Source: an uncultured Thiomonas sp. (GTDB lineage: Bacteria > Pseudomonadota > Gammaproteobacteria > Burkholderiales > Burkholderiaceae_C). From it: a stretch of 28,402 bases of DNA. Every line of letters starts with the position of its first letter. Within the stretch, counting starts at the first letter, position 1. The DNA lies in contig CALBRU010000214.1 in the NCBI GenBank assembly GCA_937927695.1, positions 1-28,402 of the forward strand, written 5' to 3'. Both the position numbers and the translations under genes were made by a program. The notes under the pieces were generated by a model that saw only the letters and a program-made list of their open reading frames with translations, made no database searches and was not told where the DNA came from. Shown here in pieces: positions 9,777-17,996 of this stretch.

Positions 9777-9803
9777 GGCTTTGATGGCCCCTTTGATGGC
9801 CAT

Positions 9804-10346
9804 TTAGGCGGCGGCTTGAAGTGTCTCAAGTTCGACAGCAATCGTTGCTGCCGCGCTGCTGAGCGACACCGCGCCATCCTGCACCAGACACTGCAACTGC
9901 ATGCTGCGCTCGGCGAGCCCGGCCAGCGCCTGGCTGGTTTCAGAGGACAGCCGCAGCACGGTGAGGTTTTTCAGCCGCGCGAGCTTGCCCGCGTTCTGCT
10001 TCCACCACACCGGGCAACTGCTGGCATGGCACACCACGACGACCTGTTCCGCACGTCCGCAGGCCTTGCGCACGCGGCTCTCATCGGGCTGGCCGATGTC
10101 GATCCACAGCTTGATCGCGCCGGTGAGGTCTTTCACCCATATGTCGGGTTCGTCCACATCGAACAGGCCCTTGGTCAGGGCGATGCCCTCCTGCGCGTAC
10201 AGCGCGTAAAGCAGCACCCGCACCATCATGCGCTCCTCGGTTTCGGAGGGGTGACAGGCCAGGGTCAGGGCATGGTCGGCGTAGTAATGCCGGTCCATGT
10301 CGGCCACCTGCAGGTCGGCTTTGTAAATCGTTGCTTTCAGCGCCAT
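9804..10346 (-). CDS. yaeQ: YaeQ family protein
   Basis: A 180-residue cytoplasmic protein matching YaeQ (about 181 in E. coli) from end to end. Visible blocks are MALKATIYKADLQVADMDR at the start, LTLACHPSETEERMM, DEPDIWVKD, LWIDIGQPDE and a C-terminal SMQLQCLVQDG. YaeQ has a restriction-endonuclease-like PD-(D/E)XK fold. It was once described as a suppressor affecting RfaH-dependent expression, but its role is not established. The start at 10346 reproduces the family's invariant MALK beginning. It sits between a DHA2 exporter (53 bases upstream) and srkA (27 bases downstream), all on the same strand. Confidence 0.95.
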   Translation of the reverse strand: MALKATIYKADLQVADMDRHYYADHALTLACHPSETEERMMVRVLLYALYAQEGIALTKGLFDVDEPDIWVKDLTGAIKLWIDIGQPDESRVRKACGRAEQVVVVCHASSCPVWWKQNAGKLARLKNLTVLRLSSETSQALAGLAERSMQLQCLVQDGAVSLSSAAATIAVELETLQAAA

Positions 10347-10398
10347 GGCATGCATCATTCGGGAAGGAAACTCTGCATTGTGCGTTGCCCCGTCACTG

Positions 10399-11919
10399 TC
10401 ACCGGTCATTCTGCGGCGCCGCATGCCCGCTGACGATGGCGCCGTCGTGCGGCTGCAGGCGGGTAAAGACGGGCAAGGCAAGCAGCGGCAGCGCGGCCAG
10501 CAGCAGAAAAGATAGATGAAAGGTCGCCAGCGAGGGCATCAAGTGGTGGGGCGTAAACAGGCCCAGCCACGCGGCGCCTAGTGAAACGCCGAAACTCACG
10601 GTGAGCTGCTGCAGCAGCCCACCCAGGCTGGTGGCGCGACTCAGGCGTTGCGCTTCAATGTCGGCATAGGCCAGGGTGTTGGAGGTCATGAACTGAGTGG
10701 AACGCACCAGGCCGTAGAACATGATGGCTACCGCAATCCACGCCGTTTCGGTATGCGGCCCGATGAGGGCGAAGGTGCACAGGCTGGTTGTGCAGGACAG
10801 AGCGCTGACCAGCAACAGGGTGCGAAAACCCAGCCGCCGCAGGGCGGTGCCGACGAACACTCGCACCACCGGCGACGCCACGGCCGACAGAAAGGTGAGC
10901 GCACCCGACTGCACCGGGCTCATGCCCAGCCCGAGTTGCAGCATGAGCGGCAACAAATAGACTGGGCCGTTCATCGCAATGCGGCACAGCCCGCCCGCCA
11001 GGGTGGCAATGCCGAAGGCGCGCTCGCGCAACAGGCCCAGATCGACCGCCGGATGCTTGCGGCCGCGGCTGTGACGCCAAAACAAGCCCAGCAGCGCCAG
11101 CGCACCCAACAGCAGCGCGGCCAGCCAGGCGACCGGCAGATGGTCAGCGCCTTCCAGGCTGACCTGCACCAAGCCCACCGCCAGGCCGAACAACACGAAG
11201 CCCCACAGATCGAAGGCTGGCGGCGCAGGGGCATCGAGGTCGCGGATGAAGCGCGCGGTCAGCGCCATGCCGAGCAGACCGAAGGGCAGGTTGACATAGA
11301 AAATCCAGCGCCACGACAGCGCCGTGGTGAGATAGCCGCCGAGCAACGGCCCGATGACCGGGCCGATGATGGCGGGCAGCGTCGCATAGGTCATGGCGCG
11401 AACCAGCTGCGAGCGTGGAAAGCTGCGCAGCAAAATGAGGCGTCCAACCGGCGTCATCATCGCCCCGCCCAAACCCTGCAACACCCGCATGGCCACCAGC
11501 ATGGGAAAACTGTCGGCCATTCCGCACAGCACCGAGCCGGTGGTGAACAGCCCCAGCGCGACGACGAACACGCGGCGCCCGCCGAAGCGGTCTGCACACC
11601 AGCCGCTCAGCGGAATGAACACAGCCAGGGTCAGCACATACGCGCTCACCGCCAGACTCATCTGCACCGCGCTGACCTGCAGCGACCGCGCCATGTCGGG
11701 AATGGCGGTAGTGACGATGGTGGCGTCGAGCTGCTCCATCAGGAAGGCGATGGCCACGACGATGGCAACCAGCGGGCGCCCCTGCTGAGCCGAGTCGCCC
11801 GTGTTCGGCGGCGGCTGTTCGGCGGATGGGCGGATTTGAGACAACGGGGTGGACGACAAAAAACGAGGAAAGATCAGCGCTGGCGGCGTGACGAGATTGT
11901 CCGCCAGGACATGAATCAC
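10399..11919 (-). CDS. DHA2-type major facilitator superfamily multidrug exporter
   Basis: A 506-residue inner-membrane protein with about 14 membrane segments. The DHA2 signatures are LDATIVTTAIPDMA (motif D1), WCADRFGGRRVFV (motif A), RVLQGLGGAMMTP and a GPVIGPLLGGYL antiporter motif in helix 5. It is distinct from the exporter at 6294-7721. The frame opens at a GTG (11919) and the first 48 residues are polar and poorly conserved-looking, so the true start may be further inside. It is likely the first gene of a leftward operon with yaeQ and srkA. Its promoter region is short, since the terminator of the gene behind it ends about 40 bases upstream. The substrate is unknown. Confidence 0.88.
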   Translation of the reverse strand: MIHVLADNLVTPPALIFPRFLSSTPLSQIRPSAEQPPPNTGDSAQQGRPLVAIVVAIAFLMEQLDATIVTTAIPDMARSLQVSAVQMSLAVSAYVLTLAVFIPLSGWCADRFGGRRVFVVALGLFTTGSVLCGMADSFPMLVAMRVLQGLGGAMMTPVGRLILLRSFPRSQLVRAMTYATLPAIIGPVIGPLLGGYLTTALSWRWIFYVNLPFGLLGMALTARFIRDLDAPAPPAFDLWGFVLFGLAVGLVQVSLEGADHLPVAWLAALLLGALALLGLFWRHSRGRKHPAVDLGLLRERAFGIATLAGGLCRIAMNGPVYLLPLMLQLGLGMSPVQSGALTFLSAVASPVVRVFVGTALRRLGFRTLLLVSALSCTTSLCTFALIGPHTETAWIAVAIMFYGLVRSTQFMTSNTLAYADIEAQRLSRATSLGGLLQQLTVSFGVSLGAAWLGLFTPHHLMPSLATFHLSFLLLAALPLLALPVFTRLQPHDGAIVSGHAAPQNDR

Positions 11920-11956
11920 CGCTGCGGCAGCACAACTTGCTTTTGCTCAGCGCCGA

Positions 11957-11990
11957 AAAGCACAACACCCCGCCGGGGCGGGGTGTTGTG
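11957..11990 (-). terminator. Terminator of the exported-protein gene
   Basis: CACAACACCCCG (11961-11972) pairs perfectly with CGGGGTGTTGTG (11979-11990) across a six-base loop. Read on the minus strand, the 12-pair stem is followed by CTTTT, so it terminates the leftward gene ending at 12028. Confidence 0.85.
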
Positions 11991-12027
11991 GGGTGCCGAG
12001 CAGACGAGGCGTTTGCAGCCGCCTGGT

Positions 12028-12702
12028 TTACTGGCGCTTAAACAGTTCCACCAAGTCGTCGCGCATCGGGGCGGTGGCGGCGACGTTAAGTTTGTAGTCT
12101 TTGCCGTCGAAACTGATCTTGTTGATCATGGCCTCTTTTTTGTTCAGATCCAGCGTGACAGCGCGCAGGGTGGCGGTTTCAAAATATTTGGCGATTTTGG
12201 GGTTGCGCGCGGCGATCTCTTGCGGCTGCTTTTGCGCCCAAGTCGTGACGTGGAAAATCACGCTGCCCTTGTAGTGGTGCTCGGCCAGTTGTTCCAGCGC
12301 AACTTCGAGCAACGCCATGTTTTCTTCCTTCTTCCACTCGCCGCCAAAGGCGAGATAAATGCCGTTAGAGGGCAGGAGGTGGGCAACGGCGGGGGCGATC
12401 TCGGCCTTGTCCTTCACCGACTCAAAGGTCAGCTGGGAGTCGGCCTTGTTCACCGTCAAGGTGCCGCCGATGCCGCCGGCCAGATCGTTGCAGATCACGG
12501 AACGGTTCACCAGAAGGCCCAGATGCGGACGCTCCATGCTCTTGGCCAGGGCGTTGCCCACCACCCCGCCGGCCATGATGCGAATGGTCTGGATTTCGCT
12601 GAAGGTCAGCGGCTTTTTGGCTTCTTGCGCAAACGCGGCCGACGAAGTGACAGATGCAAAGGCCAGGGTGGAGAGGGCGATGGTCAACAGAGCTTTTTTC
12701 AT
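12028..12702 (-). CDS. Exported protein of unknown function with FNR-type promoter
   Basis: A 224-residue protein with a textbook signal peptide: KK at residues 2-3, a hydrophobic core and a likely cut after AFA at residue 25. The mature part, about 199 residues, has a single Cys (C71, in RSVICND), a Gly-rich stretch AGGIGG just after it, then mixed alpha/beta-looking sequence with a lysine-rich C-terminal half. I do not recognise a family. A good ribosome site (GAAAGGAAG) precedes the ATG at 12702. It is a single-gene unit: its own terminator follows, and a perfect FNR/Anr box lies about 75 bases upstream of the start codon. The expected location is the periplasm, and expression is expected to respond to oxygen. 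Confidence 0.85.
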   Translation of the reverse strand: MKKALLTIALSTLAFASVTSSAAFAQEAKKPLTFSEIQTIRIMAGGVVGNALAKSMERPHLGLLVNRSVICNDLAGGIGGTLTVNKADSQLTFESVKDKAEIAPAVAHLLPSNGIYLAFGGEWKKEENMALLEVALEQLAEHHYKGSVIFHVTTWAQKQPQEIAARNPKIAKYFETATLRAVTLDLNKKEAMINKISFDGKDYKLNVAATAPMRDDLVELFKRQ

Positions 12703-13019
12703 GGACTTCCTTTCAAAAAGAAAGCGTGAGTATCAATTAGTTACATGAACTCAAGGTGATCCCATCCACCTCCGCTTTGATTCAGATCAAGCAAATGCTC
12801 GACTGTCGCACAGCAGACCCTTTTCGCCACGCTTGCGGCAAAAAACGTAATGAGTTGTGTGGAAAAAATACGTTTCCGTCAGATGATCGCGCTTAATTTA
12901 CAGTGGTCCTCAAGGTCAATCCCTAAACTACGGCGGTTCCGTTGACCTCCAACACGAGACACCGACACCCCGGGCGATTCGCCCCAGACTGCAGCCCCTT
13001 GCAATCCGTTTTCGTACCG
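12703..13019. other. Gene-free intergenic region between the divergent exported-protein and first GGDEF-EAL genes
   Basis: No convincing coding frame is present in these 317 bases. It holds the FNR-type box (12777-12790) and, nearer the c-di-GMP gene, an inverted repeat AAACGTA (12844-12850) / TACGTTT (12870-12876) with a 19-base spacer in an AT-richer stretch. Promoter elements for the rightward gene could not be fixed. Confidence 0.6.
12777..12790. promoter_or_regulatory. FNR/Anr-type binding site
   Basis: TTGAT, four bases, ATCAA: a perfect match to the FNR/Anr consensus. If activation is class II (box centred near -41.5), leftward transcription would begin near 12742, giving a leader of about 40 bases for the exported-protein gene starting at 12702. 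The site is symmetrical, so the rightward c-di-GMP gene 230 bases away could also be affected, but that distance is less typical. Confidence 0.75.
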
Positions 13020-15419
13020 ATGGATCAATCCCACCCTTCCAACAAATCGCGGCGTCCGCAACGGGCCCTGTTGGCGCTGAATCTGGTCGGATACGCTGCG
13101 GGCGCCCTCACGATTCTGGGTTACGGGCTGATCGGGCTGCTGCCGACTTTCGTGGCCTGGGCCTATTTTCTGACTGGGGCGCTGGTCAACATCGGGCTGC
13201 ATTTCTGGATACAGGGCCTGAGCGACGACACGGTTCGCACCAAAACCTACCCCACCTACGTCTTTCTGCTGCTCAACGTGGGCGTGCAGCTGGGCTTTGC
13301 GATCTGGCAACCGCAGATTGCTTTCATCGCCATGCTGATCCTGATCGGCATCGTGCCCATCGAAGTGCTGCGCTTTCGGCGTCGCCAGATCGTGTTCATG
13401 TACGGCCTGATCGCGGTGATGACCCTGATCGCTCTTTTGTTGAGCGCGGGCCGCTGGAGCATTCCCACCAACGGCTGGACGCAGCAGACGCTGCTGTGGA
13501 TTGCGTTCACCGAAGCGCTGGCTTTCAGCATAGCCACGCAGTTGTTCAAGGAGCGCTTCAGCCGCAGGCTGGTGCAGCACAACGAGCAGATCCGCGACGA
13601 GTACAAGGCCTATCGCACCATCGCCCATCGCGATGATCTCACCGGCCTGGCCAACCGCCGGGCGTTCATGCAGCAACTGAGCGCCACCCTGGTGAAGCAT
13701 CCGCATCAGGCTCTGGCTGTGGGCATGATCGATCTCGACCGCTTCAAGATCGTCAACGACCGTCTGGGCCATTCGGTGGGCGATCAACTGCTGGTGGCCG
13801 TAGGCCAGCGCCTGCGCGGCGTGCTGCGCCAGACCGATGTGCTGGCGCGGCTGGGCGGAGACGAGTTCGTGGTGATGTTCACGGGGTACACCTCGCTCGA
13901 CCAGCTGCGCGCGGTGGCCGACCGATTGGTCAAAAGCATGGAGCAGGAGCTCACGGTGCAGAGCCACGCGCTGCAGATCGGGCTGTCGCTGGGCATCGTC
14001 ATTCAGCAGCAAACGCAGCCGGTGGATGCGCTCACCTTGATGCGCCGCGCCGATCTGGCGATGTACGCCTCCAAGGAAGGCGGCCGTCAGCAGTACCGCT
14101 TTTTCGACCAACATATGGAAGACGCCCTGCAGGAGCATGATCGCAAGCTCAACTGGGTGCTCGACGCGCTGCGCCACAACCGGCTGGAACTGCACTACCA
14201 GCCCATTCTGTCGTTCGATGGCGGCACGGGTGCGGGCGTCGTTAGCGTCCACAGCGCCGAAGCGCTGCTGCGTCTGCGCGACGCCGACGGCGTGCACACG
14301 GCCGGCGCGTTCGAGTCGGTGCTCGATGACGAGCAAATCGGTGTGCCGGTCGGGCGTTTCGTACTGTCTGCCGCGCTCGATCAGGCGCAGCGCTGGCATC
14401 TACAGGGCCGGGGTATTCAGGTCAGCGTCAACATCAGTCCGCGCCATTTTCTCGACCCGCAGTTTCTCTCCGACCTGCGTACCGCGCTGGAACGCCATCC
14501 GCAATGTCCGCCGGAACGGCTCGTGCTCGAAGTCACCGAGCATGGCTCCGAGCTCGACAGCCGCATGGCCAGCTTTGTCGTCAGCCGCTGTCGCCACCTG
14601 GGCGTGCGGGTCGCGCTCGACGACTTCGGCACCGGCAGCGCCAGCCTCACCCATCTGCAGCAACTCGAAGTCTCGTCGGTCAAGATCGATCGCAGCTTCA
14701 CCCGAGATCTGTTCACCAGCGGCGCCGGGCTGAGCATCACTTACGGGCTGCTGCGCACCGCCGCGCTGATGGGCCTGGCCGTGGTGGCCGAGGGCGTGAG
14801 CACGCCGCAACATGCGCTGGCGCTGGCCTCCATGTCCTGCCGCCGTTTTCAGGGTTATGCCATCGCCCGCCCGATGACCGCCGAAGCCATGGATGCCTGG
14901 CTCACTACCTGGCGCTCGCAACTGCCTTGGGCGGCCTTGCTGCCCAAGCAGGCGCAAATCTCGCCCGATGCGATCCACGCCCTGGTGCAGCACAACAACA
15001 CCGCGCTGCACGTCGAGCGCGGCACCATCAGCTCGGAAGAACGCAAGCAGCTCATCGAACCAGATGCCCAGAACGCCTGCGCCCTGGGTCTCTGGTGCCA
15101 CGAAAACGGCGCACGTTACAGCAACCGGCCCGGATTTCTGCGACTGATGCGCGAACATCATGTGTTTCACAACCGGCTGCGTGAAGAACTGGCCGAGGCC
15201 CCGCTGAGCCCGGAATCGGTCAGGATCAAGAGCCTGGGCGAGCAAAGCCGCATCATCCGGCACCAGTTCTGGAATCTGATTCTGCTGGGCGTCGACAAGC
15301 CCGTCGAATCTGACAGAGAGGAAGTCAACTCAACCGAATTCAACAGTGTGTTCGAGCCGGCTCCGGTCGAGTCCATCGAAGCGCCCTCCACCCCGCCAGC
15401 ACTCAAACTCGTTCGGTGA
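13020..15419 (+). CDS. Membrane-anchored GGDEF-EAL protein with C-terminal CZB-like zinc-binding domain (paralog 1)
   Basis: A 799-residue c-di-GMP enzyme. Six predicted membrane segments occupy about residues 17-175. The GGDEF domain (about 205-360) keeps the active motif GGDEF at 279-283 and the product-inhibition site RxxD (RQTD, 270-273) at the normal five-residue distance. The EAL domain (about 385-640) shows EALLR from E414, SVNISPRHF, LEVTEH, LDDFGTG, KIDRSF and FQGYA, so both synthase and phosphodiesterase sites look largely intact. One change is AEGVS where AEGVE is usual. The C-terminus (about 645-755) fits a CZB zinc domain: H658, C687 in CALGLW, H713 and H717 in HHVFH. The ATG at 13020 is preferred over an in-frame TTG at 12942. 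A close paralog follows directly. Confidence 0.9.
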   Translation: MDQSHPSNKSRRPQRALLALNLVGYAAGALTILGYGLIGLLPTFVAWAYFLTGALVNIGLHFWIQGLSDDTVRTKTYPTYVFLLLNVGVQLGFAIWQPQIAFIAMLILIGIVPIEVLRFRRRQIVFMYGLIAVMTLIALLLSAGRWSIPTNGWTQQTLLWIAFTEALAFSIATQLFKERFSRRLVQHNEQIRDEYKAYRTIAHRDDLTGLANRRAFMQQLSATLVKHPHQALAVGMIDLDRFKIVNDRLGHSVGDQLLVAVGQRLRGVLRQTDVLARLGGDEFVVMFTGYTSLDQLRAVADRLVKSMEQELTVQSHALQIGLSLGIVIQQQTQPVDALTLMRRADLAMYASKEGGRQQYRFFDQHMEDALQEHDRKLNWVLDALRHNRLELHYQPILSFDGGTGAGVVSVHSAEALLRLRDADGVHTAGAFESVLDDEQIGVPVGRFVLSAALDQAQRWHLQGRGIQVSVNISPRHFLDPQFLSDLRTALERHPQCPPERLVLEVTEHGSELDSRMASFVVSRCRHLGVRVALDDFGTGSASLTHLQQLEVSSVKIDRSFTRDLFTSGAGLSITYGLLRTAALMGLAVVAEGVSTPQHALALASMSCRRFQGYAIARPMTAEAMDAWLTTWRSQLPWAALLPKQAQISPDAIHALVQHNNTALHVERGTISSEERKQLIEPDAQNACALGLWCHENGARYSNRPGFLRLMREHHVFHNRLREELAEAPLSPESVRIKSLGEQSRIIRHQFWNLILLGVDKPVESDREEVNSTEFNSVFEPAPVESIEAPSTPPALKLVR

Positions 15420-15585
15420 GTATTTTTTGGTGAAATGAGCGGGCGCAGCAAGCCTTGCCGCTTGCATTGCCTCTGCGCCGCATGAACACTCCATCACAAC
15501 AAGACGCTTTCGCTCGTGCGCAGCATGTCCGGCCTTCTCCATTCGAGGGGCGCCCGCATGCAGCGTGCCGCGGCCCAGACTGAAC

Positions 15586-17991
15586 ATGACGCAGCGCGCC
15601 CCTGATCAAAACCCAGACAACCGCCCCACACCGTCCACCGCCCTGCTGAACCGGACCCTCGCAGGTTATGTGCTCTACGCGGTGCTGCTGCTCGTCTATG
15701 CCGCAGCGGGGCTGCTGCCCTGGCTGGCTGCCGTCGCCTACGGCCTGCTCGGGGTGACGGTCAATCTGCTCCTGCTCAACTGGATGCTCTACTTCCCCCG
15801 GGGGCGAAACAGCGCGGAGGATTTTCCGGTCACGCTGTTCCTGCTGCTCAACGCCGGGCTGCAGTTCCAGTTCTTCGCCTTGTTGCCGTCAGTGGGGGCG
15901 CTGTTCGTGCTGCCGCTGTTTGCGCTGATTCCAATCGCCGCGCTACATGTGCGTCGGGTTCAGATTGCCGCCAGCCTGCTGCTGCTTGTAGCGCTCAGCG
16001 CGGTGGCGATAGGGCTCAGCCCTGGCCGAATTCAGTTGCCCATGGCGGACGGGCAGCAGCGCGCACTGGCATGGGCTGCCGTGCTGACCGTGCTCGCCTT
16101 CGGCGCCGTGCTCATGATGACGGTCGAAGGCTTCAGCCGCGCGCTCATCAAGGACAACCTGCGGCTGACCAAGGCGTTCAAGGCGCTGCGCCGCTTCGCC
16201 CTGCGCGACGAGCTGACCGGCCTGGCCAATCGCCGCATCTTTCTCGATCACCTCAACGACCTGATGCGACGCCACCCGGCCCAGACGCTGACCATCGGGC
16301 TGATGGATCTCGACCGCTTCAAATCCGTCAACGACCGGCTGGGCCACATCATCGGCGATCAGTTGCTGATCGCCGTGGGGCAACGGCTGCGCGGCGTGCT
16401 GCGCGAGGGCGATCTGCTGGCACGTTTCGGCGGCGATGAGTTCGTGGTGCTGCTGCCCGGCTACAGCACCGAGCAGCAGCTCAGCTACATCGCCAAACGG
16501 CTGGTGAACTGCATCGAAGCGCCGTTCATCATTCAGGGCAACAGCCTGCAGATCGGGCTGTCGCTCGGTCTGGTGGTACAGCAGCCCGATGCGCCCGTCG
16601 ACGCGCAAACCCTGGTGCGGCGGGCCGACATGGCCATGTATGCGGCGAAGAAAAACGGCCGACAGCAATACCGCATCTTCGATCAGCAGATGGAAGACGC
16701 CATGCAGGAGCGCCACCGCAAGCTGCAATGGGTGCAGTCGGCGCTGCGCGACAACCGGCTGGAGCTGCAGTACCAGCCCATTTTGTCGCTGCAGGCGGCA
16801 TCAGCCGCCAAAGGGGCGGAACCGCAGGTGCGGATCGACGGCGCCGAAGCCCTGCTGCGGCTACGCGACGCGGCAGGGCTACACCGGGCGGCGACTTTCG
16901 AAGCGGTGCTCGACGACGACACCCTGGCCGTGGCGGTGGGCCGTTTCGTGCTGGCCGCGGCCATGCGCCAGGCCGACGCCTGGTTCGGTGCGGGGCGCGC
17001 GCTGCAGATCAGTGTCAACATCAGCCCGCGGCATTTTCTCGATCCGCAATTTCTCTCCGACCTGCGCAGCGTGTTGGCGCAGCACCCGCAGTGTCCGCCT
17101 GGCCTGCTGGCGCTCGAACTGACCGAGCATGGCTCCGAGCTTGACGGCGCCATGGCGCGCTTCATGGTCGCGCAATGCCGTCAGCTGGGCGTGCAGGTCA
17201 TCCTGGACGACTTCGGCACCGGCAGCGCCAGCCTGATCCACCTGCAGCAGCTCGAAATCACCTCAGTCAAGATCGACCGCAGCTTCACCCATGACCTGTT
17301 CACCAGCGGCGCGGGCCTGAGCATTTCTTACGGCCTGCTGCGCATCGCCGAGCTGATGGGGCTGGACGTGATCGGCGAAGGCGTGAGCTCGGCGCAACAC
17401 GCGCTGGCGCTGTCGTCCATGGGATGTCGGCGCTTTCAGGGCTATGCCATTTCGCCGCCGCTGTCGCTGTCCGACTTCGAAGTCTGGCTGGCCAACTGGC
17501 CCCAGCTCATCCCCTGGACGGCCTCGCTGCGCCACCAGCCGGCCATCTCGGCCGATGCCATCCAGGCCTTGGTGTGGCACAACGCCGTGGCGCTGCGCGC
17601 GCAGCAAGACACCCTGAGCGAGAGTGAGCGGCAGCAGTTTCTCAAGCCGAACGCTGCGCTGCAAAGCGAGCTGGGTCTTTGGTGCCAGACCCATCAGGCG
17701 ATGTATGAAGACCGGCCCGCGTTCCTGCGCCTGATTCGCGAGCTGCACATCTTTCACACCCGGCTGCGCGAGCAGCTTGCGACCAGGGCGCCGGTCGAGC
17801 CCGCACAGGCCGCGCAGCTCAAGGCGCACAGCCGCGTGGTGCGGCATCAGTTCTGGAATCTGGTGCTGGTGAACATTCCGCCCATGGCGGCGGAATCGGC
17901 GTCGCGCCAAGCGGGTCGAGATGCCGACCGAAACGCCGACTCGCGCTCGGACGGCTTCGACAGCTCGATGCGCTCCACTCTGCCGGGATAA
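15586..17991 (+). CDS. Membrane-anchored GGDEF-EAL protein with degenerate CZB-like domain (paralog 2)
   Basis: An 801-residue protein with the same plan as its upstream neighbour: about six membrane segments, GGDEF domain (GGDEF 282-286, inhibitory RxxD as REGD 273-276), EAL domain (EALLR from E421, SVNISPRHF, LELTEH, LDDFGTG, KIDRSF) and a CZB-like tail. The two genes share long near-identical stretches around the EAL motifs, showing tandem duplication. The AEGVE motif is again EGVS. In the tail, H665 and H724 remain, but the expected Cys is Ser (S694) and the first His of HxxxH is Leu (L720), so two of four zinc ligands are gone. The ATG at 15586 is chosen; a GTG at 15565 is in frame. It ends five bases from convergent purT. 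Confidence 0.9.
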   Translation: MTQRAPDQNPDNRPTPSTALLNRTLAGYVLYAVLLLVYAAAGLLPWLAAVAYGLLGVTVNLLLLNWMLYFPRGRNSAEDFPVTLFLLLNAGLQFQFFALLPSVGALFVLPLFALIPIAALHVRRVQIAASLLLLVALSAVAIGLSPGRIQLPMADGQQRALAWAAVLTVLAFGAVLMMTVEGFSRALIKDNLRLTKAFKALRRFALRDELTGLANRRIFLDHLNDLMRRHPAQTLTIGLMDLDRFKSVNDRLGHIIGDQLLIAVGQRLRGVLREGDLLARFGGDEFVVLLPGYSTEQQLSYIAKRLVNCIEAPFIIQGNSLQIGLSLGLVVQQPDAPVDAQTLVRRADMAMYAAKKNGRQQYRIFDQQMEDAMQERHRKLQWVQSALRDNRLELQYQPILSLQAASAAKGAEPQVRIDGAEALLRLRDAAGLHRAATFEAVLDDDTLAVAVGRFVLAAAMRQADAWFGAGRALQISVNISPRHFLDPQFLSDLRSVLAQHPQCPPGLLALELTEHGSELDGAMARFMVAQCRQLGVQVILDDFGTGSASLIHLQQLEITSVKIDRSFTHDLFTSGAGLSISYGLLRIAELMGLDVIGEGVSSAQHALALSSMGCRRFQGYAISPPLSLSDFEVWLANWPQLIPWTASLRHQPAISADAIQALVWHNAVALRAQQDTLSESERQQFLKPNAALQSELGLWCQTHQAMYEDRPAFLRLIRELHIFHTRLREQLATRAPVEPAQAAQLKAHSRVVRHQFWNLVLVNIPPMAAESASRQAGRDADRNADSRSDGFDSSMRSTLPG

Positions 17992-17996
17992 CTCTC

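Noticed and set aside
8943..10433. Long plus-strand frame across srkA and yaeQ
   Set aside because: It spans two well-supported genes and their gap on the other strand, with Gln/His-rich low-complexity sequence; a shadow frame.
10648..12729. 693-codon plus-strand open frame opposite the DHA2 exporter and the exported-protein gene
   Set aside because: It crosses a strong terminator and two real genes, and its product is a Gln/His/Arg-rich shadow without domains.
12879..14399. 506-codon minus-strand frame opposite the first c-di-GMP gene
   Set aside because: Antisense shadow of a protein with clear GGDEF and EAL motifs.
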